Assembly: GCF_017811815.1 (NCBI RefSeq)
Contig: NZ_JADKZI010000005.1
Location: 120,561 to 184,560, forward strand
Direction of reading: 5' to 3'
From: Flavonifractor sp. AGMB03687
GTDB lineage: Bacteria > Bacillota > Clostridia > Oscillospirales > Oscillospiraceae
DNA length: 64,000 nucleotides
Positions 58,378 to 64,000 of this stretch are shown here, piece by piece; position 1 is the first letter of the stretch, and the number at the start of each line of letters is the position of its first letter. Position numbers and translations under genes: made by a program. Under the pieces are notes generated by a model. That model saw only the letters and a list, made by a program, of their open reading frames with translations. It did no database searches and was not told the origin of the DNA.

Positions 58378-59322
58378 ATGCCCTATCAGCTCAAGGAGAT
58401 CAACGAGAGTATCCGCACCGATCCCAAAGGCTATCTGGAGGCCTGCGACGCGGCCTATCAGAGCCGCATCGACTCCGCGGTAGACCGCATTCTGGAGCGG
58501 ATGAAGGAGAGTCCCATCGTGCTGCTGTCCGGCCCCTCCGGCTCGGGCAAGACCACCACTGCCCTCAAGCTGGAGCAGGAGCTGGAGCGCCGGGGTGTGA
58601 ACACTCACACCATCTCCATGGACAACTACTATAAAACCCTCAACCGCAAGACTGCCCCCCGCACCCCCGAGGGAGACATCGACTACGAGTCCCCCGTGCT
58701 GCTGGACCTGGACCTGCTGGACGAGACCTTTTCCCGGCTATCCCGGGGCGAGTGGGTGGTGGTGCCCAAGTACGAGTTTGCCCGCCAGATGCGCAACGAC
58801 AGCCGGGGCACCTTCCTGAAGCTGGACAAAAACGAGATCGCCATCTTTGAGGGCATCCACGCCCTCAACGACGATATCTTCGGCCGCCACCCCGAGGCCA
58901 CCGGCCTATACATCTCCGCCCGCTCCAACGTGCTGGAAGGGGAGGAACTGCGGTTCAAGGGCACCTGGATGCGCATTTCCCGCCGGGGCGTCCGTGACTA
59001 TAATTTCCGGGGCACAGACCTTTTAGAGACGCTTCTGATGTGGTATAATGTGCGCCGGGGCGAGAAGAAGTACATCTCCCCCTTCAAGAACCGGGCCAAT
59101 ATCATCATCGACTCCTCCCTGCCCTACGAGGTGTCGGTGTTCGCCAACTACGCCCATGCCCTGAAAGAGGCGGTGGACCAGATCCCGGCGGACAATCCCC
59201 GGTATCACGAGTTCCACGATCTGGTGGACGCCTTCCGGTATTTTGAGCCGGTGGACCCGGACCTGGTGCCCCCCGAGTCCCTCATCCGGGAGTTCATCGG
59301 CGGCGGAACATACAGCTACTAA
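58378..59322 (+). CDS. Nucleoside kinase, uridine kinase family
   Basis: 314 residues. Walker A GPSGSGKTTTALKL (about 45-58), a nucleoside-binding MDNYYKTLNR (about 81), DYESPVLLDLDLL and a lid with RISRRGVRDYNFRG mark the Udk/phosphoribulokinase family. It is longer at both ends than canonical Udk, like the C-terminal half of the TGS-kinase fusion proteins. AAGGAGGT precedes the ATG; the gap to hemZ is 11 bases. Confidence 0.87.
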   Translation: MPYQLKEINESIRTDPKGYLEACDAAYQSRIDSAVDRILERMKESPIVLLSGPSGSGKTTTALKLEQELERRGVNTHTISMDNYYKTLNRKTAPRTPEGDIDYESPVLLDLDLLDETFSRLSRGEWVVVPKYEFARQMRNDSRGTFLKLDKNEIAIFEGIHALNDDIFGRHPEATGLYISARSNVLEGEELRFKGTWMRISRRGVRDYNFRGTDLLETLLMWYNVRRGEKKYISPFKNRANIIIDSSLPYEVSVFANYAHALKEAVDQIPADNPRYHEFHDLVDAFRYFEPVDPDLVPPESLIREFIGGGTYSY

Positions 59323-59331
59323 TAACCAACA

Positions 59332-59352
59332 GGCGGGGGCCTATCCCCCGCC
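59332..59352 (+). terminator. Hairpin between the kinase gene and mrp
   Basis: GGCGGGGG with CCCCCGCC around CCTAT. There is no T-run, so at most a weak terminator or processing site. Confidence 0.45.
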
Positions 59353-59404
59353 GCTCTTCCCATATCAATCCCTGGTAACAACATAGGAAAGAAGGAAATC
59401 AACC

Positions 59405-60226
59405 ATGTCAGAATGTACCCACAACTGTTCCTCCTGCGGCGAGAGCTGCGGCGAGCGCACTGCCCCTCAGGATCTCCACGTCCCCGCCAACGGCCTGTCC
59501 AACATCGGCAAGGTCATCGCCGTGGTCAGCGGCAAGGGCGGCGTTGGCAAGAGCCTGGTGACCTCCTCCCTGGCGGTGGCCATGCGCCGTATGGGCAAGA
59601 AGGTGGCCATCCTGGACGCCGACATCACCGGCCCCTCCATCCCCGCCGCCTTTGGCATCCACACCCGGGCTGAGGGCAGCGAGCTGGGCATCTACCCCGC
59701 CGAGACCAAGACCGGCATCGGCATCATGAGCCTCAACCTGCTCACCGAGCATGAGACCGACCCCGTGGTATGGCGCGGTCCCGTCATCGCCGGCACCGTC
59801 AAGCAGTTCTGGTCCGACGTGATCTGGGGCGACGTGGACTACATGTTTGTGGACATGCCTCCCGGAACCGGCGACGTGCCCCTGACCGTGTTCCAGTCCC
59901 TGCCCATCGACGGCATCGTGGTGGTCACCTCTCCCCAGGACCTGGTGAGCATGATCGTCACCAAGGCCGTGAAGATGGCCGAGATGATGCACATTCCCGT
60001 GCTGGGTCTGGTGGAGAACTACTCCTACTTCCAGTGCCCCGACTGCGGCAAGCGCCACGCCATCTTTGGCGAGAGCCACATCGACCAGGTGGCCGCCGGT
60101 CTGGGCCTGAAGGTGCTGGCCCGTCTGCCCATGGACCCCGCCGTGGCCGCCGCCTGCGACGCCGGCAAGATCGAGGACCTGGAGCAGAACTACCTCACCG
60201 ACGTGGCCAAGTCCCTGGCGGAGTAA
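59405..60226 (+). CDS. mrp: Mrp/NBP35 family Fe-S cluster carrier ATPase
   Basis: 273 residues, P-loop scaffold that transfers [4Fe-4S] clusters. The deviant Walker A is SGKGGVGKSLVTSSLA (about 39-54). DADITGPSIPAAFG and the VDMPPGTGDVPLTV switch are intact. The N-terminus is cysteine-rich (CTHNCSSCGESCG), and a CPDCGK pair near residue 220 may bind the bridging cluster. GAAAGAAGGA precedes the ATG. It may supply clusters to the many Fe-S and radical SAM proteins nearby. Confidence 0.93.
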   Translation: MSECTHNCSSCGESCGERTAPQDLHVPANGLSNIGKVIAVVSGKGGVGKSLVTSSLAVAMRRMGKKVAILDADITGPSIPAAFGIHTRAEGSELGIYPAETKTGIGIMSLNLLTEHETDPVVWRGPVIAGTVKQFWSDVIWGDVDYMFVDMPPGTGDVPLTVFQSLPIDGIVVVTSPQDLVSMIVTKAVKMAEMMHIPVLGLVENYSYFQCPDCGKRHAIFGESHIDQVAAGLGLKVLARLPMDPAVAAACDAGKIEDLEQNYLTDVAKSLAE

Positions 60227-60236
60227 TTTCACAGCC

Positions 60237-60290
60237 TTAACAAAACGTTCACATCCGGTTCAAAACGGGTTCACAGGGAGAGGATAGGAT
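60237..60290 (+). promoter_or_regulatory. PhoP/PhoB-like box: four direct repeats at 11-bp period, with a -10
   Basis: TTAACA (60237), TTCACA (60248), TTCAAA (60259) and TTCACA (60270) begin exactly 11 bases apart, each followed by 5 bases. This is the Pho-box layout (TTnACA, N5). TAGGAT (60285-60290) lies 9 bases after the last repeat, as expected of a promoter activated by an OmpR-type regulator. It sits between mrp and the amidase gene. Confidence 0.7.
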
Positions 60291-60344
60291 AACAGCGTGG
60301 TCAGAAAGACCACTCCTCTCTTTCCTCTCTTTTTCAGATCTTGG

Positions 60345-60380
60345 AAACACAGGCCCGCAACAGGCGGCGGGCCTGTGTTT
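60345..60380 (+). terminator. Hairpin between the Pho-like box and the amidase gene
   Basis: AAACACAGGCCCGC (60345-60358) pairs with GCGGGCCTGTGTTT (60367-60380). It could end mrp transcripts or a short RNA of about 85 nt started at the Pho-like promoter. Another hairpin GTGGTC/GACCAC lies at 60297-60313. Confidence 0.6.
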
Positions 60381-60412
60381 CTGCGTTATGGCAAAAAAAG
60401 GAGGGACAAGCC

Positions 60413-61024
60413 ATGGCCACCCGAGTCAAAAAACGCCGCCGCAGTCCTGTGCTGCCCATTCTGCTGGTCCTGGTGCTGGCGATTGGGGCAGTGCTGGTGT
60501 GGCGGCTGTTCTTCTCTTCCCCCCAGCCCTCCGGCGACCTGCCCGACTGGATCACAGAGAAGCTGCTCCCCATCAACCCCTACTCCCGCCCCGGCGATCC
60601 CATGGAGGAGGTCAACGGCGTGGTGGTCCACTACGTGGGCAATCCGGGTACCACGGCGGAGCAGAACAACAGCTACTTTCGAAATCTGGCCACCACCGGG
60701 GAGACCTACGCCTCCAGCCACTTCCTCATCGGTCTGGACGGGGAGATCCTCTGCAACGTCCCTCTGGATGAGATCGCCTACTGCACCGGTCCCCGGAACG
60801 GGGACACCATCTCCATCGAGTGCTGCCATCCTGACGACACCGGGGCCTTTACCCAGGCCACCTACGACTCCCTGGTGAAGCTGGTCCGCTGGCTCATGGA
60901 CGAGTACCACCTGGACACCGACCAGGTCATCCGCCACTACGACGTCACCGGCAAGGAGTGCCCCCTCTATTACGTACGCAACCCCCAGGCCTGGACGGAT
61001 TTTCTGGCGGACCTGAAAGAATAG
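60413..61024 (+). CDS. Membrane-anchored N-acetylmuramoyl-L-alanine amidase (Amidase_2/PGRP type)
   Basis: 203 residues. A basic start (ATRVKKRRR) and one transmembrane helix (about 12-30) place the enzyme outside the cell. The amidase_2 fold carries zinc ligands in VVHYVGNPG (first His, about 65), and IRHYDVTGKECP (about 175-186) with His and Cys; YASSHFLIGLDGEI is the central strand. It cleaves the amide between MurNAc and the stem peptide. ATG at 60413 has AAGGAGG upstream. The PhoP-like array suggests phosphate-dependent expression. Confidence 0.88.
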   Translation: MATRVKKRRRSPVLPILLVLVLAIGAVLVWRLFFSSPQPSGDLPDWITEKLLPINPYSRPGDPMEEVNGVVVHYVGNPGTTAEQNNSYFRNLATTGETYASSHFLIGLDGEILCNVPLDEIAYCTGPRNGDTISIECCHPDDTGAFTQATYDSLVKLVRWLMDEYHLDTDQVIRHYDVTGKECPLYYVRNPQAWTDFLADLKE

Positions 61025-61053
61025 TCCGATTTATAGGACAGCAGCTCTGGTAT

Positions 61054-61073
61054 CCTGTATCCAACGATACAGG
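61054..61073 (+). promoter_or_regulatory. Hairpin directly abutting the RBS of the 40-residue gene
   Basis: CCTGTATC pairs with GATACAGG around CAAC, and the RBS AAAGGAG begins one base later. It may insulate or tune translation. Confidence 0.5.
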
Positions 61074-61089
61074 AAAGGAGCGCTGACCC

Positions 61090-61212
61090 ATGGAATTTGA
61101 ACTTCGTTATGTATTTGGACACGTTGAGGTATACGACGCTGCGGGCCGCTTCCGGTTCTCCGCCGATTCCGAGCGGGAGGCGCTGGCGGAACTGGAAGAG
61201 GACGCAGCATAA
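61090..61212 (+). CDS. Small acidic hypothetical protein, 40 residues
   Basis: ATG at 61090 follows AAAGGAG by 10 bases. The peptide MEFELRYVFGHVEVYDAAGR continues to a very acidic end (LAELEEDAA). It looks like a compact two-strand plus helix protein. Codon use is genome-like. It may share the amidase transcript, since no promoter is evident in the 65-base gap. No known function. Confidence 0.6.
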   Translation: MEFELRYVFGHVEVYDAAGRFRFSADSEREALAELEEDAA

Positions 61213-61240
61213 TGGTGGATGGAAAATAAATCCTTTACTC

Positions 61241-61269
61241 TTGCATTATGAGAGTTAATCGGGTATAAT
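61241..61269 (+). promoter_or_regulatory. Promoter of the right-end surface protein
   Basis: TTGCAT (61241-61246) and perfect TATAAT (61264-61269), 17 bp apart. Start of transcription is expected near 61276. Confidence 0.8.
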
Positions 61270-61282
61270 GCTGATATCAAAA

Positions 61283-61345
61283 TTTGGCCTGCGGCTAGGC
61301 CAAAGCAGGACGTCCTGCTTTTTTGCTCTTTCTAAACGAAAGAGC
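61283..61345 (+). promoter_or_regulatory. Attenuator-like leader of the surface protein gene
   Basis: Three adjoining stems: TTTGGCCT/AGGCCAAA (61283-61304), AAAGCAGG-ACGT-CCTGCTTT plus T-run (61302-61324, an intrinsic terminator), and GCTCTTTC/GAAAGAGC (61325-61345). Stems 1 and 2 share 61302-61304. An early terminator before the gene suggests regulated read-through. The rest of the leader to 61411 has no ORF. Confidence 0.6.
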
Positions 61346-61411
61346 AAAAGGAACCCTAAGGACAGAATGGGGTCGGGCGCGGGCCAAAAATATTAAGGGA
61401 GGAATCAAGCG

Positions 61412-64000
61412 ATGAGAAAGGTACGAACACGCGTATTCAGTATCTTGCTGGCATGCGCAATGCTTCTGAGTCTGCTACCGATTACGGCGCTGGCGGCAGA
61501 TGAGAACTGGATTGATTCGGCGGATACCAGTTGGTATACCGGACATGAATCGGATGCATCTTACACATTGTTCGATGCCGTCGATCTTGCTGGCCTGGCC
61601 AAGCTGGTCAATGAGGGCAACAGCTTTAGCGGCAAGACCATCAAGCTGGGTGCCGACATTGACCTGGGCGGCAAAGAGTGGACGCCGATTGGTACGGATA
61701 GCAAGCCTTTTAATGGTACCTTTGATGGCGCAAAAGAAGATAACGGAAACTACACCATCTCCAACCTGTACATCAACAAGGGGTTTAGCAATACCGTTGC
61801 TAACAGCTATGTTGGCCTCTTTGGGCTAACCAATTCCCCGGCAGTTATCAAGAATGTGGATTTTGAGAACGTGGACATCCAGGGCGGCCTGTATGTGGGC
61901 GCCGTGGTGGGCGGCGGCTTCACCGGCAGCGAGATCTCCAACTGCCACGTCAGCGGCGAGATTGAGATCGACGGCTGGTGGTACATCGGCGGCATTGGCG
62001 GTAACGGCTATGTAAACAAGGTCGACGGATGTTCTGTCACTGGCGAAGAGGGCTCCTACATCAAGGGCAACGATGGCAGCTATGTGGGCGGTATCTGGGG
62101 CTATCGCGGTGAGGGCAGCCAGACTATCTCCAACTGCTCTGTTGCCAATGTTGCCATTTCCGGCGTAGACCGTACCGGAGGTATCTGCGGCATTGCCCAT
62201 TACGGCAATACCATTAAAGACTGTACAATTTCCAGTTCCACCATCACCACAACCAACAACATTGGCAATACTGGTTTGATTGCCGGTGCCGATCTAAGTA
62301 GTGCAACCAGCATTGCCAAGATCCTGGATTGCACCGTTACCAATACTACTGCTACCTCTGAAGGAGTAGAAATCCTCACTAAAATTGGCTCATGTAATCA
62401 TGATGGATATCCGGCTACAAAGCCTGCCACCGTGGGCGCTAATGTGACCTTTGATGAAAGCGACAAAATCACCAGTGGCACGCTTGAGCAGGTTTCTGCT
62501 GACCAACTTGCGGATAACGTGGTTGCTGTGCCCCAGGAAGACGGCACTCTCAAAGTGGAGGATATGACCACAGGAAACGCACCTGTCGTAGTTAGCATAG
62601 GGGCTACAACAACGGCGTATAAAACTCTGGAAGATGCCATTGCCGCAGCTAATGCAGACACCAGCGGTAGTGTCGTTACCGTAACCATTCAGCAATCCGG
62701 CAACTACGCTCCCTTCACCATCACCCGTGCCAATGTTACTGTTCAGGCGGCGGAGGGTGTGAACGCAACCATCAAGGTCAGCGATGACACCATGAAAACC
62801 ACTCAGAAGGGTGTCACCCTGAAAAATCTTGCTTTTGTAACGGAGAATGGCAGTACTATCCTCAATTATAATATTGCGGATGCTCTGACTCTGGATGGTT
62901 GCACCTTTACTAACAGCTCTAAGACCATCAATGGAACAACTGCTCTTTACATTCACCAGCCCAATATCACCATCACCGGTTGTACGTTCGAGAACTTCGA
63001 GCGTGGCTACTACACCTGCGGCGACGGCCACGCGGCCGGCGAGATGACCTTCACCGACAACGCCTTTACCAATGTGCGGGTGCCCATCGACGGCTACTGG
63101 GGCAAGGCGGCTACCGGCAATACTAAGATCACCATCACCGGAAACACCATTACTCCGGGCAGCTGGGGCACCAGTTACCTCCAGCTGTGGGACTACACCC
63201 AGTATAAGAAATGGGAAGGCAATACGGATGCTGACCGCCAGGGCAGCGCCATCAAGGCTACCATTGAGGACAACACCTACAAGGGTGATGTGGTCATCTA
63301 CGCCACTCACTTCAACTGGTTCTACAATTCTACCCTGACAGTGGACGAGGCGTCCAAGGCTCTGCTGAAGTACCGCGTCCTGGTGGAACTGGATGGAGCG
63401 GCCAGCGCCACCGTCACCAACAAAGACGGCAGTGCCATCACCGCCTTCAACGAGAATACGTCTTCTTCTGACCGAGGCGGCAAGAAAGTTATCTACGCCA
63501 TCACTGAGGGTGACTACATCTTCAATATCAAGCCCACTGGTTCCACCGGAGACGGCCTGGTGACTGAGAGCGTCACCGTTAAACCTACAACCGTGGGCGG
63601 CACTACTAATAAGGTCACTGTTAATGCTGGCGAGGTCTATGTGGCCCAGGTTGGTGAAATCAAGTACGCCACCCTGGCCGAGGCCATCCAGGCCGCCAAG
63701 AACGGCGGCACCGTAGAGCTGCTGAGCAATATTTCCATTGATACCTGGAAGCAGGTGTGGGATGTGGAGAATATGACCATCAAGGGCAACAACCACACCA
63801 TTACCATTGGTAAGGTAGAGTCTGGTGTCAACGGCAACTACCTGTTCTACGGTGCGGAGAATCTGAATGTCTCTGATCTGACCATCGACTTCACCACCAA
63901 TGGCAGCGGTTTCTCCATGGTCTCCGGTAAGCTGGAAGGTGTGACCGTCAACGGCGGCGTATACGCAGTCGCTACTGGCGCCGCTCCCGCGGGACAGAAG
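61412..64000 (+). CDS. Giant secreted beta-helix surface protein (partial, runs off the window)
   Basis: The frame stays open for 863 codons to the last base. A signal peptide (MRKVRTRVFSILLACAML... ending ALAA) is followed by GLUG-like and parallel beta-helix repeats rich in Gly, Thr, Asn (YVGLFGL, YVGAVVGGGFTG, YIGGIGGNGY, VGGIWGYRG). Later come pectate-lyase-like coils (VTLKNLAF, ITITGCTFENF, VEGVTVNGG) and repeated phrases of the type YKTLEDAIAAA / YATLAEAIQAA. This is typical of clostridial S-layer-type adhesins, whose anchors are C-terminal and outside the window. GGGAGGA precedes the ATG. GC is below that of core genes. Confidence 0.85.
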   Translation, partial: MRKVRTRVFSILLACAMLLSLLPITALAADENWIDSADTSWYTGHESDASYTLFDAVDLAGLAKLVNEGNSFSGKTIKLGADIDLGGKEWTPIGTDSKPFNGTFDGAKEDNGNYTISNLYINKGFSNTVANSYVGLFGLTNSPAVIKNVDFENVDIQGGLYVGAVVGGGFTGSEISNCHVSGEIEIDGWWYIGGIGGNGYVNKVDGCSVTGEEGSYIKGNDGSYVGGIWGYRGEGSQTISNCSVANVAISGVDRTGGICGIAHYGNTIKDCTISSSTITTTNNIGNTGLIAGADLSSATSIAKILDCTVTNTTATSEGVEILTKIGSCNHDGYPATKPATVGANVTFDESDKITSGTLEQVSADQLADNVVAVPQEDGTLKVEDMTTGNAPVVVSIGATTTAYKTLEDAIAAANADTSGSVVTVTIQQSGNYAPFTITRANVTVQAAEGVNATIKVSDDTMKTTQKGVTLKNLAFVTENGSTILNYNIADALTLDGCTFTNSSKTINGTTALYIHQPNITITGCTFENFERGYYTCGDGHAAGEMTFTDNAFTNVRVPIDGYWGKAATGNTKITITGNTITPGSWGTSYLQLWDYTQYKKWEGNTDADRQGSAIKATIEDNTYKGDVVIYATHFNWFYNSTLTVDEASKALLKYRVLVELDGAASATVTNKDGSAITAFNENTSSSDRGGKKVIYAITEGDYIFNIKPTGSTGDGLVTESVTVKPTTVGGTTNKVTVNAGEVYVAQVGEIKYATLAEAIQAAKNGGTVELLSNISIDTWKQVWDVENMTIKGNNHTITIGKVESGVNGNYLFYGAENLNVSDLTIDFTTNGSGFSMVSGKLEGVTVNGGVYAVATGAAPAGQK

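Noticed and set aside
62390..63796. 468-codon minus-strand frame inside the right-end surface gene
   Set aside because: The + strand has a signal peptide, RBS, promoter and beta-helix repeats; the minus frame is a shadow of the repeats.
1..64000. CRISPR arrays, insertion sequences, prophage genes, tRNA or rRNA genes
   Set aside because: I found no regularly spaced repeats, transposase or phage signatures, cloverleaf-like sequences or rRNA stretches by reading both strands; a tRNAscan and IS search could confirm.

Overview
The window looks like chromosomal backbone of a high-GC, endospore-forming member of the Clostridia, most like gut Oscillospiraceae (Flavonifractor / Lawsonibacter / Intestinimonas type). 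That placement is an inference. It rests on sporulation genes (spoIIID, yabP, yabQ, a YtaF-like and a YabM-like gene), gram-positive cell-division gene order (ylmE-sepF-divIVA-ileS-lspA-rluD), a T-box leader, DarA/RicT, and GC-rich codon use in nearly every gene. Both ends carry large secreted surface proteins whose DNA is visibly less GC-rich than the core. I see no phage, insertion sequence, CRISPR array, rRNA or tRNA.

Layout. 1-5.0 kb: the tail of an unknown gene, a giant SLH-anchored VWA surface protein read leftward, and its long structured leader. 5.0-9.0 kb: leftward yaaO-like decarboxylase, darA, holB, ricT. 9.0-13.0 kb: mnmG, mnmA and a lipid kinase, with an orphan duplicate of the first 18 codons of mnmG. 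13.2-19.4 kb: azlCD, an M16 peptidase, a nitroreductase, a sigma/anti-sigma pair whose sigma gene is frameshifted, and an EIIC-like permease with a promoter-proximal palindrome. 19.5-26.4 kb: pepD, then a leftward run of amidohydrolase, yabM-like flippase, mazG, hup, rqcP, plus purine nucleoside phosphorylase. 26.5-30.5 kb: a paired radical-SAM and DUF4130-type putative DNA-repair system, then RNase Y. 30.5-38.5 kb: spoIIID, a Crp-like regulator, a MATE pump, an HD protein, a YtaF-like protein, yabP-yabQ-divIC-yabR, bioY with a BirA operator, birA, and a HAD phosphatase. 38.5-54.6 kb: two long leftward units, hlyD-like/ylmE/sepF/divIVA/T-box-ileS/RHH/lspA/rluD and miaB/mutS/CPBP/mutL/hfq. 54.7-61.2 kb: rightward alr-like (catalytic lysine missing), dtd, glyoxalase-II-like, hemZ, uridine-kinase-like, mrp, and an amidase preceded by four 11-bp-phased PhoP-type repeats. 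61.2-64 kb: a strong promoter, an attenuator-like leader and the start of a second giant surface protein that runs off the window.

Themes. RicT and RNase Y, which cooperate in RNA maturation, are both present. tRNA modification (mnmA, mnmG, miaB), RNA quality control (rqcP, dtd) and mismatch repair (mutS, mutL) cluster here. Sporulation control is visible as sigma-E-like promoter elements before yabP and spoIIID. The most unusual signals are the dead-looking alanine racemase paralogue, the mnmG head duplication, the PhoP-like array before the amidase, the structured leaders of the two surface genes, paired palindromic modules bracketing ileS, and two probable frameshifts (sigma gene; yabQ stop).
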